In this document: piece by piece, positions 17,138-25,056 of the stretch | Layout of the letters: each line of letters opens with the position of its first letter | Numbering within the stretch: position 1 is the first letter of the stretch | Origin: Halorussus amylolyticus | GTDB taxonomy: Archaea; Halobacteriota; Halobacteria; Halobacteriales; Haladaptataceae | Direction of reading: 5' to 3' | Assembly (NCBI RefSeq): GCF_004143485.2 | Contig: NZ_ML974131.1 | Location: 512,341 to 576,340 of the forward strand | Length of the DNA stretch: 64,000 nt | Notes under the pieces: generated by a model | Database searches by the model: none | The model's input: only the letters and a program-made list of their open reading frames with translations | Told to the model about the DNA's origin: nothing | Translations under genes and position numbers: made by a program

Positions 17138-17965
17138 ATGAAGGCGTTCGCACCGGGCAGCGTCACCGCGCTGTTCGCGCCCACCGAGTCGGGCGACGAG
17201 TCGATGGGCGCGAGTTTCGCCATCGAGGACGGCATCGTGGCCGAGGTTCGCCCCGCGGACTATGGAGACGTATCGACCGCCACCGATTCGGTCGCGCGCG
17301 GCGCGACCGAATCGGTCGTGACCGTGGACGGCGACCCGACCGACTTCGAACCGGTCGGACTCGCGCTCGACGCGCTCTCCGTGACGGCCCGCGTGGAGCT
17401 CACTGCCGAGATTCCCATCGGCTGCGGGTTCGGCGCGAGCGGGGCGGCCACCCTCGCCACCGCGCTCGCGGCCAACGCCGCGTTCGACCTCGGGAAGACC
17501 CGCGAGGAGCTTCTCGGAATCTCCCACCGCGCGGAAGTCACCGCAGGGACCGGACTCGGCGACGTGTTCGTTCAAGAGATGGGCGGTCTCGTCGTCGGAA
17601 ACGGCACCGACCGACGGCGATACGACTGCGAGACGCCGGTCGAGTACGTCAGCTTCGGTGGTATCTCGACCGAGCAGATGCTGGCCGACGCCGACCTGAT
17701 GGCCCGCATCGAGCGCGCGGGTCGCCGCGCGCTCGATGCGCTCTCCGCCGAACCCACACTCGCCGCGGTGACTCGCGAGGGCTGGAAGTTCACAGAGGAA
17801 GTCGAACTCGCGACCGAGGAAGTGCGCGAGGCGGTCGCCAGCGCCGAGGACGCTGGCGGGGTCGCGAGCATGGCGATGGTCGGTGAGACGGTGTTCGCGG
17901 CGGGCACGGAGGGCGCGCTGGCGAATCGGACTCGGATTTGTCCCGAGGGTGCGGGGCTTCTGTAA
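17138..17965 (+). CDS. pantoate kinase
   Basis: A 275-residue GHMP-family kinase matching archaeal pantoate kinase (PoK, COG1829). PoK phosphorylates pantoate, and 4'-phosphopantoate is then joined to beta-alanine by phosphopantothenate synthetase, the archaeal route to coenzyme A. The ATP loop is PIGCGFGASGAATLATAL (about 90-107) and the N-terminal FAPGSVTALFAP is characteristic. Residues 49-60 are encoded by a perfect 16-bp inverted repeat (17282-17316), which is unusual inside a coding region. The partner synthetase gene is not in the window. No archaeal gene symbol is firmly standard. Confidence 0.92.
   Translation: MKAFAPGSVTALFAPTESGDESMGASFAIEDGIVAEVRPADYGDVSTATDSVARGATESVVTVDGDPTDFEPVGLALDALSVTARVELTAEIPIGCGFGASGAATLATALAANAAFDLGKTREELLGISHRAEVTAGTGLGDVFVQEMGGLVVGNGTDRRRYDCETPVEYVSFGGISTEQMLADADLMARIERAGRRALDALSAEPTLAAVTREGWKFTEEVELATEEVREAVASAEDAGGVASMAMVGETVFAAGTEGALANRTRICPEGAGLL
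17282..17316. repeat. perfect inverted repeat within pantoate kinase gene
   Basis: ACCGATTCGGTCGCGC (17282-17297) and its exact complement (17301-17316) flank a GCG loop. It falls inside codons for a surface-like segment (TDSVARGATESV). It may be an insertion or template-switch product. Confidence 0.85.
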
Positions 17966-18014
17966 CGCTACGGTTTTCGGGTTTTGCGCGAAGAAAAAAC
18001 GAACTTTCTCGAAC

Positions 18015-19607
18015 CTACTCCGCCGCGATAACGTCGTCGATGCGCGCAATCATCGTCGCGGCCTCGGTCGCGGACTCGACCGCCTCGCGCTTGACCGCCG
18101 CGGGGTCGATGATACCCGCCTCGACGGGGTCGCCGATTTCGCCGTGCTGGCCGACCGCGATGACGCCTGCGCGTCCCGATTCCTGCTCGTTTTCGGCCCG
18201 GAGGTCCACCAGCGCGTCGATGGGGTCCATCCCGGTGTTTTCGGCGAGCGTGCGCGGGAGCACGTCCACCGCGTCGGCGAACGCCTCGACCGCGAGCTGT
18301 TTTCGACCCTCGATGCCTGCCGCGGCCTCGCGGACGCGGTCCGCGACGGCGATTTCGGTCGCGCCCGCGCCGGGGACCACGCCGCCCGAATCGAGCGCCG
18401 CGGTCACCACGTCGAGCGCGTCGGCGAGCGCGCGTTCGAGTTCGTTAACGACGTGTTCGGTGCCGCCCCGGACGAGGAGCGTGACCGACTCGGCGGCCGC
18501 CCCGCCCTCCACGAACGCGAGGTCCTCGTCGCCGAACGTTCGGACGCGCACCGCGTCGGCGCGGCCGAGGTCGGCGTCTTCGAGGTCGGCGACCTTGCCG
18601 GTCCTGCTCGCGCCGGTCGCCGAGGCGATGGCGCGGGCTTCGTCGTTGCTCACGCTCTCGAACGCGAGGATGCCCGCGTCGGCGAGATAGGCGGCCGCGC
18701 GGTCGCTGATGTCCTTCGTATCGAACACCACGTCCACGCCAGCGTCGGCGAGCGCGTCGGCGTACTCCCGGAGTTCGCGGCTCTCGGCGTCCATCGCGGC
18801 GGTGAGTTGGTCCACGCTCTCGACGCTGTACTCGGCGTCGATTTCGGTCTCACGCACGTCGAACTTCTCGTCCACGACCGCAATCGTAGCGTCCTCGACT
18901 TCGCGGGGCATGTTGGCGTGGACCGGTTCCTCGTCGCTGATGACGCCCTCCACGAGTTCGGTCGCCGACGAAGACGACCCGGTTTGGGTGTGGACCGACA
19001 CGTTGTCGCGCTCGACGCCCGACTCGCCCTCGACGTGGCGGATGGCGTCCACGACGACTTCGGCGAGTCGCTCGGTGGTCACGTCGCCGGTCCCCTTGCC
19101 GGTCATGCTCGACTCGGCGACCTGCCGGAGGAGGTCGTCGTCGGCCTCCGCGTCGAGGACGCGCTCGGCGATGGCGTCGAGCGCGATGTCGCGGGCCTCG
19201 GCGTACCCCTCCACGATGGTCGTCGGGTGTACGTCGTCGTCGAGCAGTTGCTCGGCCTTCGAAAGGAGTTCGCCAGCGAGCACCGCCGCGGTCGTGGTGC
19301 CGTCGCCGATTTCGTCCTCCTGGGCCTCGGCGACCTCGACTATCATCTGGGCGGCGGGATGCTCGATGTCCATCGACCCGAGGATGGTCGCGCCGTCGTT
19401 CGTGATGGTCACGTCGCCCGTGTCCGAGACGAGCATCTTGTCCATCCCGCGCGGCCCGAGCGTGGTCCGGACGGCCTCGCTGACCGCCTTTCCGGCCGCG
19501 ATGTTCGACGCCTGCGCATCGCGTCCGTGGGTTCGCTGGGAGTCTTCACCCAGAATCAACATCGGTCGGCCGCCCATGCGTTGCTGTCCAAAGCTTGAAT
19601 TTGCCAT
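18015..19607 (-). CDS. thermosome (group II chaperonin) subunit, short-tail type
   Basis: A 530-residue CCT/thermosome subunit, an ATP-driven folding chamber component. Conserved ATPase elements are present: [41 protein letters not shown] and [12 protein letters not shown]. The C-terminus ends [10 protein letters not shown] without the Gly-Gly-Met-rich tail that projects into the cavity in most haloarchaeal CCT1/CCT2 proteins, so it resembles the CCT3-type subunit. It has its own promoter with a good TATA box 38 nt upstream and a short leader. Prefoldin beta, its substrate-delivery partner, is in the same window at 3051. Confidence 0.94.
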   Translation of the reverse strand: MANSSFGQQRMGGRPMLILGEDSQRTHGRDAQASNIAAGKAVSEAVRTTLGPRGMDKMLVSDTGDVTITNDGATILGSMDIEHPAAQMIVEVAEAQEDEIGDGTTTAAVLAGELLSKAEQLLDDDVHPTTIVEGYAEARDIALDAIAERVLDAEADDDLLRQVAESSMTGKGTGDVTTERLAEVVVDAIRHVEGESGVERDNVSVHTQTGSSSSATELVEGVISDEEPVHANMPREVEDATIAVVDEKFDVRETEIDAEYSVESVDQLTAAMDAESRELREYADALADAGVDVVFDTKDISDRAAAYLADAGILAFESVSNDEARAIASATGASRTGKVADLEDADLGRADAVRVRTFGDEDLAFVEGGAAAESVTLLVRGGTEHVVNELERALADALDVVTAALDSGGVVPGAGATEIAVADRVREAAAGIEGRKQLAVEAFADAVDVLPRTLAENTGMDPIDALVDLRAENEQESGRAGVIAVGQHGEIGDPVEAGIIDPAAVKREAVESATEAATMIARIDDVIAAE

Positions 19608-19640
19608 GCGTGTATCCCCGTATAGAAGATGTTTGAACTT

Positions 19641-19655
19641 CTATATAAAGATTTC
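19641..19655 (-). promoter_or_regulatory. TATA/BRE promoter of the thermosome gene
   Basis: On the minus strand GAAAT precedes CTTTATATAG, a strong archaeal BRE/TATA pair centred about 38 nt before the ATG at 19607. Transcription would start roughly 10 nt before the start codon. Thermosome genes are heat-inducible in related haloarchaea, so tandem repeats just upstream (19692-19778) are candidate regulatory sites. Confidence 0.75.
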
Positions 19656-19691
19656 TGCCTTGGCGGTCGGCGTCACCGGCCGCGGGTTCCG

Positions 19692-19778
19692 GCCGGTGAG
19701 TCATCCGCCGGAAACTGCCGGTGACACATTCACCGGAAAACGGCCGGTGAACCATCCGCCGGAAACGGCCAGTGAATC
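19692..19778. repeat. tandem 25-26-bp repeats upstream of the thermosome promoter
   Basis: Three full units (19692-19716, 19717-19742, 19743-19767) and a partial fourth (from 19768) follow the pattern GCCGGTGANNCATNCNCCGGAAAC. Each unit is itself nearly dyad-symmetric (CCGGTG...CACCGG in unit 2). The array ends 14 bp before element E2. Confidence 0.85.
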
Positions 19779-19791
19779 TTGTAACGCGGGT

Positions 19792-19965
19792 GGGACTGAA
19801 AGGGGCCGCCCGGTCGCGCAACGCTTGGTCGTCTCAGCGACCCCTATCCGAGCGAACGAAGTGAGCGAGGATATGTCGCTGAGCGACCGCGACCGGGCGG
19901 GGGCTTTCGAGGCCTGCACTCCCACAGCTCCGTCACTGAAACGTAGCGACCGGGCGGGGGCTTTC
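19792..19965 (+). repeat. structured intergenic element E2 (long hairpin plus second right arm)
   Basis: The constant left arm GACTGAAAGGGGCCGCCCGG continues to GTCGCG, and CGCGACCGGGCG pairs with it, with GAAAG (19798) and CTTTC (19904-19908) as the outer stem. The long loop carries its own stem (TCAGCGAC with a TCGCTGA-containing arm). A further copy of the right arm, GCGACCGGGCGGGGGCTTTC, occurs at 19946-19965. The element fills the divergent gap between the thermosome and amidohydrolase genes. The rest of that 473-bp gap shows no gene. Confidence 0.75.
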
Positions 19966-20080
19966 TGGCTGTCGATAATTCTGTTGGTAACTCTGTTGCG
20001 TCACGCCCTCGATACTTCGTATCTCCTCGGCGCGACCACAACCGATACTGAAAAATAGGGTAGTTCCGAAATCGAGAACG

Positions 20081-20899
20081 ATGCTGGAGTTGGAGCATCG
20101 GTTTCGGGTAGTGGACGTACACGCCCGCCTCGACGCCGACGCGGGCGGGGTACAGACTCGCGGGCGGGCCATCAGTCCCGACCGACTCGAACGCGAGATG
20201 CACCAGGCCGGGGTCGTGCGGACGGTCGTGTTCCCCGGCCCGCGCGAGGAGGGGAGCTACGTGAGCGCGAACAACGCGGTCGCGCGCCGGAGCGTCGAGC
20301 GGCCGTTCCTCGCGTTCGCCCGCATCGACGGGCCGCGCGACCCCGGCGAGAAGACTTCCTCGCGGCTTCGGAATCTGACCGCGCGACGGCAGGACCACCA
20401 CACCTCCCCGGAGGACGTCGAGCAGTACGCCTACGACGACCGATTCCACGGTTTCAAGCTGGACCCGGTCGAGGACGGACTCCCCGACGAGGCGACCATC
20501 GACAAACTGGAAGACGTCGGGCTTCCGGTCCTCGTCCACGGGGGGACGGACTTCCCGCCCGCGGCCGCCGCCGATTCGCTCCTCTCGCGGTCGTTTCCCG
20601 TAATTCTCGCGCACTTCGGCGGCCACCCGCTGAATCGCGACCTGATGACCGACGCCATCGACCTGCTCGAACGCTACGACGAGTGTTACCTCGACACGAG
20701 CTACGTCCGGTACCGCGACCTGCTCGAACGCGCAGTGATGGAACACCCCGACCGCGTGTTGTTCGGGAGCGGCGCACCGAGTTCCCACCCCAACGTTGCG
20801 GTGATGGAGATTCTCACGCTCGACGTGCCCGAGGACGCCATGCGGAAAGTGTTCGACAAGAACCCCTCGCGGGTCATCGACGGTCTCGCACGCGAGTGA
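20081..20899 (+). CDS. amidohydrolase family protein (TIM barrel)
   Basis: A 272-residue amidohydrolase_2-type barrel. Metal or substrate residues expected of the family are at VVDVHARLD (N-terminal HxD-like, here His-Ala-Arg), PVLVHGGTD, ILAHFGGHP and YLDTSYVRYRD with the final strand LFGSGAPSS. The first motif lacks the second His of the usual HxH, which suggests a reduced metal site as in ACMSD-like decarboxylase relatives. The substrate is unknown. The gene stands alone, divergent from the thermosome gene, with a DUF7344 gene converging on its 3' end. Confidence 0.82.
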   Translation: MLELEHRFRVVDVHARLDADAGGVQTRGRAISPDRLEREMHQAGVVRTVVFPGPREEGSYVSANNAVARRSVERPFLAFARIDGPRDPGEKTSSRLRNLTARRQDHHTSPEDVEQYAYDDRFHGFKLDPVEDGLPDEATIDKLEDVGLPVLVHGGTDFPPAAAADSLLSRSFPVILAHFGGHPLNRDLMTDAIDLLERYDECYLDTSYVRYRDLLERAVMEHPDRVLFGSGAPSSHPNVAVMEILTLDVPEDAMRKVFDKNPSRVIDGLARE

Positions 20900-20931
20900 G
20901 CAACCGCGAACTCACCTGACGTGTCGCGCGC

Positions 20932-21321
20932 TCACTGGACTTCTCGGCCGATACCGGCGCTCCAGTTCTCGCCGTTCGAAATCCACTCGTAGCCGTCGGC
21001 TTCGTGGTGCGCGGCGATGTCGAGATACGGTTCGAGTCGCTCGACATCGGGAGCGAGCGAGACGACACCGTCGTCTCTGTCGTACTCGACGACCCCGGCG
21101 TCGTCGAGTTTTGGGAGGTGCGTGTGAAAGAGCGACGCCACCGTGCGGTCGCGGTCGTCGGCCACCCCCGTGGCGACGAGTTCGTCGGCGAGTTCGTCCC
21201 TCGTTTTGGGACCGTCCTCGCGGAGGGCGTAGAGAACCGACCGGCGGTGCGCGTGGGCGAGAAGTCCGAACGACGCGTCGAGTCGGTCGTGGACTTCGGG
21301 TCCGCAGTTACCACGTTCCAT
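20932..21321 (-). CDS. DUF7344 winged-helix protein
   Basis: A 129-residue acidic protein. Residues 12-100 form a winged helix: LDASFGLLAHAHRRSVLYALRED, then TRDELADELVATGV and VASLFHTHLPKLDDAGVVEYD. This is the DUF7344 arrangement, frequent among haloarchaeal transcription regulators and resembling the ArsR/PadR-type wing. The C-terminal tail is His/Glu/Trp-rich. Target genes are unknown. It is divergently transcribed from the HTH-10 regulator at 21472, so the two may share a 150-bp regulatory region. Confidence 0.8.
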   Translation of the reverse strand: MERGNCGPEVHDRLDASFGLLAHAHRRSVLYALREDGPKTRDELADELVATGVADDRDRTVASLFHTHLPKLDDAGVVEYDRDDGVVSLAPDVERLEPYLDIAAHHEADGYEWISNGENWSAGIGREVQ

Positions 21322-21440
21322 GTGGTCGCGAGTACCGCCAGCGTCTCCCTTAAAACCGAACCTCGGTTTCGACCGTTTTGCACCGACCGTTCTGTCCGTT
21401 CCGACTGTTTTGCTCGGCGTATCGCTCGACCGGCCCCTCG

Positions 21441-21471
21441 AATTAAATTACTCCGGGGCGTAGGCTACGCC
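21441..21471 (+). promoter_or_regulatory. promoter with abutting dyad before the HTH-10 regulator
   Basis: AATTAAATTA (21441-21450) is a TATA box 22-31 nt upstream of the GTG at 21472, so the mRNA is probably leaderless. GGCGTAG (21457-21463) and CTACGCC (21465-21471) form a 7-bp dyad with a single-base centre. It lies directly over the expected transcription start, a plausible autorepression operator. Confidence 0.55.
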
Positions 21472-22167
21472 GTGACCCTCATCGCGGATTTCTATCTGGA
21501 AACGCCGGTCGTTCGGGAGGCGCTCGACGCGGTTCCGGAGATGGAGGTGATGGTCGAACAGCAGACCTCTCGCGGGTCGAAGCCGTTCGCGCTCACGCTC
21601 TGGGCGTCGGGCGACGACTTCGAGACGTTCGAATCGGCGCTCGACGCCGACTCGACCGCCACCGACTGGCGGGTGCTCGCGGAAGTGGACGACCAGCGAC
21701 TGTACCAGGTCGAACTCGCCGCGCGGGGCGACGAACTCATGACCTACCACTCGTGGGCCGACCTCGGCGCGGTGTTCGTCTCCTCGAAGCGCGTCGGCGA
21801 CGGGTGGCGAACCCGAATTCGGTTCCCCGACCGCGAGAGCCTGCGGGAGTACGCCGCCTACTGCGAGGAGAAGGGGCTGACCTTCGACCTCCGACAACTG
21901 TACGACGCTGGCGGGCGGGACGATTACTCGCTCGGCCTGACCGACCGCCAGGCCGAGACGCTCCGAACCGCGACCGAGATGGGCTACTTCGACGTGCCCA
22001 GGGAAGTCGAACTCGAAGACCTCGCCGACGTACTCGGCGTCTCGCGACAGGCGATTTCCGAGCGACTCCGCCGAGCCACCGAAACCCTGGTCCGGGCGAC
22101 CATCTCGCCCGAACAGGCCGACGCTCCCGAAAAGGCCACCTCCCGCGACGACACTGACGAGGAGTGA
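21472..22167 (+). CDS. HTH-10 family (bacterio-opsin activator-like) transcription regulator
   Basis: A 231-residue regulator with GTG start. The N-terminal 150 residues resemble the bacterioopsin-activator-associated sensor region (TLIADFYLETPVVREALDAV...). The C-terminal HTH-10 domain follows (about 158-215: GLTDRQAETLRTATEMGYF... EDLADVLGVSRQAISERLRR). Proteins of this class sense unknown ligands and control metabolic or redox genes in haloarchaea. The start codon is fixed by the TATA box just upstream. Its 3' end is 2 bp from the convergent glycosyltransferase. Confidence 0.88.
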   Translation: MTLIADFYLETPVVREALDAVPEMEVMVEQQTSRGSKPFALTLWASGDDFETFESALDADSTATDWRVLAEVDDQRLYQVELAARGDELMTYHSWADLGAVFVSSKRVGDGWRTRIRFPDRESLREYAAYCEEKGLTFDLRQLYDAGGRDDYSLGLTDRQAETLRTATEMGYFDVPREVELEDLADVLGVSRQAISERLRRATETLVRATISPEQADAPEKATSRDDTDEE

Positions 22168-22169
22168 GG

Positions 22170-23075
22170 TTAGTCGTCGCGCCAGTCGTATCGCTCGACC
22201 GCTCGGTCGGCTCGCGAGGAGAGTCCGTTGGGGTTTCGCGACTCTGTTCGGTCCTTTACGCGCGAAATCAGCCCGTCTTTCGCGCCGACCGCGATGTTGG
22301 TGACCACGCGCTTGCCGTTGGCGAACCACTTCGAGGGCAGTCCTTCGCCGCGAGCCACGTCGGTCGCGGTTCCGACCGCGTCGGCGACCGCGTCCCGACC
22401 GGTGCGACCGAAGATTCCGGGGCGGGGACCGTAGTTTTTCACCAGTCGGTAGGCGAGCGCGCGGTACTTCCACCCCCAGTCGCGGTCGCCGTCACCGCGA
22501 CTGTCGTCGTTTCGAGTCACGCAGACATCCGGCGACCACGTCACGTCGTGGCCGCCGATTGCGAGGCGGTGCGCGCAGTCGCGCGCACCGCCGGTCGCGA
22601 GGTACTCGTCGAAGCCGTCCACGGCTTCGACGGTCTCGCGCGTGAACGCGACGTTGTTACCGTCGAAGTACGTGACCTCGCGCCCGCCGATGGTTCGGGA
22701 CTCCTCGGACTCGGTGGTCATTCCGGCGCGAACCGAGCGATGGACCGGCCCCGTCACGACCGCGGTGTCGGCGAGCGCGTCCCGAATCCCGTCGGTCCAC
22801 GACGCCTCGACCACGGTGTCGTCGCCGACCACCGCGATTGCGTCACCGGTCGCGACTTCGAGGCCCGCGTTTCGGGCGACGTTCAGCGTTCTGTCGGCGA
22901 CCTCGATGAGTACGTCCACGTCGTCGCGGCTCCGCACCATCCCGGTGGTTCCGTCGGCGGAGGGGCCGTTGACCACCACCACCTCCGCCTCGGGGGCGTT
23001 GGCGGCCAGCGCGTCGAGACACGCCGCGAGCCGCTCGCGCCCGTTGAGCGTCGGTACCACCACGGATAGTTTCAT
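22170..23075 (-). CDS. GT2-family glycosyltransferase
   Basis: A 301-residue GT-A fold enzyme. The N-terminal nucleotide-sugar site is MKLSVVVPTLNGRERL and VVVVNGPSADGTTGMV; the metal-binding acidic motif is IAVVGDDTVVEASW. Acceptor-side sequence includes VTYFDGNNVAFTRE and DGFDEYL, typical of GT2. No membrane helix is evident, so it is probably a soluble or peripheral enzyme. A perfect 12-bp inverted repeat (22565-22592) lies in the codons for GGARDCAHR. The next gene upstream on the strand is a methyltransferase, so the pair may modify one surface glycan or lipid, which is inference. Confidence 0.88.
   Translation of the reverse strand: MKLSVVVPTLNGRERLAACLDALAANAPEAEVVVVNGPSADGTTGMVRSRDDVDVLIEVADRTLNVARNAGLEVATGDAIAVVGDDTVVEASWTDGIRDALADTAVVTGPVHRSVRAGMTTESEESRTIGGREVTYFDGNNVAFTRETVEAVDGFDEYLATGGARDCAHRLAIGGHDVTWSPDVCVTRNDDSRGDGDRDWGWKYRALAYRLVKNYGPRPGIFGRTGRDAVADAVGTATDVARGEGLPSKWFANGKRVVTNIAVGAKDGLISRVKDRTESRNPNGLSSRADRAVERYDWRDD
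22565..22592. repeat. inverted repeat inside the glycosyltransferase gene
   Basis: GGCGGTGCGCGC (22565-22576) and its exact complement (22581-22592) flank the loop AGTC. It is coding sequence and one of three long perfect hairpins inside genes of this window. Confidence 0.75.
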
Positions 23076-23129
23076 GTCCCGGAAAATTCCGCCGAAGCCT
23101 TAAAAGCAGTTCGGCCTCTCCTGCTCGCG

Positions 23130-23846
23130 TCACTTGACGCGAGTGTTCCAGTAGGAGACCGACGCGAGGTGGTCGCCGACCGGCGAATCGCCGATGGCGG
23201 TGTCGGCCTTCCGAATCGGTCCCGCAATCGCGCCCGGAATCTTCCGATAGAAGCCGTACGGCAGAATCCAGTCGTGCTCGGCGCTCACGAGTTCGAGGTT
23301 CGCACCGTCGAGGAGCGTCTCGACTTCCGACCGGCCGTAGAGCCGCGACCCCATCGGGAGGAGCCAGTTGTAGACGCTCCGCGTACTCGCGGCGTTGAAG
23401 GTGTCGAACACCACCCGCTCTTTGGCGACCCGACACATCTCCGAGAGGAACGCCGCGGGCGTGTCCGCGAGGTGGAAAAACCGCATCGCGAACACCGTGT
23501 CGAAGTGGTCGTCGGGAAACGGCAGTCGAGCGGCGTCGCCCCGCATGAACTCCAGATGGTCGGCCACGCCCGCGGTGCGGGCCTTCTTCCGACCCTGCTG
23601 GAGCATCGCGGCCGAGATGTCGAGTCCGACGATGTCCGCACCGCGCTCTGCGAGCATGACGGTGAACCGGCCGGTCCCGCAGGCGATTTCGAGGACCGTC
23701 TGGTCGTCCAGCGGGCCGATAGCGTCGAGGACCGCCTGTTTCTCCCGTCGGTCGATGAGTCGTCCGCCCCGAGAGAATCGTTTCTCCTCGTACTCCTCGG
23801 CGACCTCGTCCGCCTGATACCACTCCTCTCCTTTCACGCTTCTCAC
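23130..23846 (-). CDS. class I SAM-dependent methyltransferase
   Basis: A 238-residue methyltransferase. Motif I is VLEIACGTGRFT (about 51-62) and motif II is IVGLDISAAMLQQGR. Later motifs are RGDAARLPFPDDHFDTVFAM and CRVAKERVVFDTFN, giving a complete Methyltransf_11/25 core. The C-terminal region (IPGAIAGPIRKADTAIGD) is more like small-molecule or lipid methyltransferases than rRNA enzymes. It is 54 bp upstream of the GT2 gene on the same strand. Substrate unknown. Confidence 0.9.
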   Translation of the reverse strand: MRSVKGEEWYQADEVAEEYEEKRFSRGGRLIDRREKQAVLDAIGPLDDQTVLEIACGTGRFTVMLAERGADIVGLDISAAMLQQGRKKARTAGVADHLEFMRGDAARLPFPDDHFDTVFAMRFFHLADTPAAFLSEMCRVAKERVVFDTFNAASTRSVYNWLLPMGSRLYGRSEVETLLDGANLELVSAEHDWILPYGFYRKIPGAIAGPIRKADTAIGDSPVGDHLASVSYWNTRVK

Positions 23847-23940
23847 CTGTCGTATCCCACTGGGGGACTAAAACGGTACTGGAACCGTCTCGTTACCAAC
23901 CGCTTTACTCGCGGGGGTCGTACCCGGTTCGGGACCCACG

Positions 23941-24102
23941 ATGCGGACGTGCAACGGATGCGGGCGAGACCTCGCGGTCGAGGACCTCGTCCGCCACGAA
24001 CGAGGTCGAATCGTACTCGTCCACTGCCCGGACTGCAAGCGCGTGCTCGGTCGCTACGACCGTCACGGCGACGACCCGAAGACCGACCGACGCTCGGAGT
24101 AG
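23941..24102 (+). CDS. small double-CxxC zinc-ribbon protein
   Basis: A 53-residue protein with two zinc knuckles: CNGC at residues 4-7 and CPDC at 29-32. Basic residues surround the second knuckle (CKRVLGRYDRHG). The ATG sits about 60 bp after the divergent methyltransferase region and the frame closes with TAG at 24100-24102. Such micro-zinc-ribbons are abundant in haloarchaea. Some affect biofilm or stress phenotypes, but no specific role can be given here. It is short, but the paired CxxC motifs and acidic tail support it as real. Confidence 0.72.
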   Translation: MRTCNGCGRDLAVEDLVRHERGRIVLVHCPDCKRVLGRYDRHGDDPKTDRRSE

Positions 24103-24159
24103 AACCACGAACCGACGATTTCCGGACTGACGATTTCCGAACCGAACACTCCGAACCGG

Positions 24160-24585
24160 CTACCCGTTCGTCACGACACGGTCGGGTCGAATTCGGATGA
24201 CGACGCGCGGGCCGGACTCCTCGCCGTGGTTCGGATACTCGTCTACGTCCATGTACCGGCGAGCGAGTTCGTCGATGTGTTCGACTGCGCCGTCCTCGGT
24301 CACTTCGACGACCTCTCCGCGGACCGACACGTAGCGATAGGGGTCGTCGGGGTCCATCACGCAGAGACCCACCTTCGGGTTTCGCTCGACGTTTCGCTCC
24401 TTCTGGCGGCCGCGAGCGGTGTTGACCAGCAGATTCCCCTCCCCGTCGATGTCTAGATTCCCCTCCCCGTCGATGTCTATCCAGACGGGCGTCACCTGCG
24501 GCGTGCCGTCGCCCATCACCGTGGCGAAACTCGCGAACGTCTGGCGCTCGAACAGGTCGCCGAACTCCTCCGGAATCGCATCCAT
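24160..24585 (-). CDS. PPOX-class F420-dependent oxidoreductase
   Basis: A 141-residue split-barrel flavin/F420-binding protein. Typical elements are FASFATVMGDGTPQVTPVWID at the N-terminus, LLVNTARGRQKERNVERNPKV, then YVSVRGEVVEVTEDGA. Such proteins bind F420 or FMN and reduce small molecules. The ATG at 24585 (MDAIPEEF) is preferred over an upstream GTG because an AAAAATTA box lies about 30 nt before it. Unusually, an eight-residue segment (DIDGEGNL) is repeated in tandem, caused by a 24-bp DNA duplication within the strand preceding the cofactor loop. Whether the enzyme still works is not clear from sequence. Confidence 0.88.
   Translation of the reverse strand: MDAIPEEFGDLFERQTFASFATVMGDGTPQVTPVWIDIDGEGNLDIDGEGNLLVNTARGRQKERNVERNPKVGLCVMDPDDPYRYVSVRGEVVEVTEDGAVEHIDELARRYMDVDEYPNHGEESGPRVVIRIRPDRVVTNG
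24431..24478. repeat. in-frame 24-bp tandem duplication in the PPOX gene
   Basis: Units at 24431-24454 and 24455-24478 are identical (AGATTCCCCT...GTCGATGTCT). They encode a repeated DIDGEGNL. An exact 24-bp repeat suggests recent slippage or a duplication. Confidence 0.95.
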
Positions 24586-24734
24586 GCAGGCGCTACGTTC
24601 GCTCTCCACGTAATTTTTGCCACCTCGAAAATGTGAAAGGAATCCAAGTGGACCTTATATGCATTTAATGAATGTAAATTATACGGATACCAATATAGCC
24701 AACACTTACCACTACCGCTCGGAGTCCACACAAC

Positions 24735-25004
24735 ATGAGCACGACTCCGGACGAAGCAGCCGTTGCCGAGCAGTCACCAGACAACTTCCGTGAACGCCTC
24801 CGCGAACTCCCCCCGAGCGCGAAACTCGTCGCCAAAGTCCTCGAAACCGACGCCCCGCTTTCGCAGGGTCGACTCGCCGAGGAGTCGCTCCTGCCCGACC
24901 GCACGGTTCGGTACGCGCTCAACCGCCTCGAAGAGTCCGACCTCGTGGCGTCGCGCTACAGCTTTCAGGACGCCCGCAAGCAGGTCTACTACCTGAACCG
25001 CTGA
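24735..25004 (+). CDS. MarR-type winged-helix DNA-binding protein
   Basis: An 89-residue protein that is nearly all winged helix: FRERLRELPPSAKLVAKVLE, then APLSQGRLAEESLLPDRTVRYALNRLEESDLV with a recognition helix, and a beta-wing ending YYLNR. Haloarchaea carry several such short MarR/TrmB-like proteins, often paralogous. The upstream spacer is unusually AT-rich, with AATTATACGG near 24675 as a possible TATA box and a small ATTTA...TAAAT dyad. Targets are unknown; autoregulation is plausible. Confidence 0.85.
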   Translation: MSTTPDEAAVAEQSPDNFRERLRELPPSAKLVAKVLETDAPLSQGRLAEESLLPDRTVRYALNRLEESDLVASRYSFQDARKQVYYLNR

Positions 25005-25056
25005 GATTCCTCCGACTCACCCACGCTTTTTTTGCTCTGCGACCATCCGCCGACAC

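Noticed and set aside
19546-19821. 91-residue frame with repeated RRMTHRP-like peptides upstream of the thermosome
   Set aside because: The peptide repeat is only the translation of the non-coding tandem DNA repeats and the frame overlaps the thermosome start.
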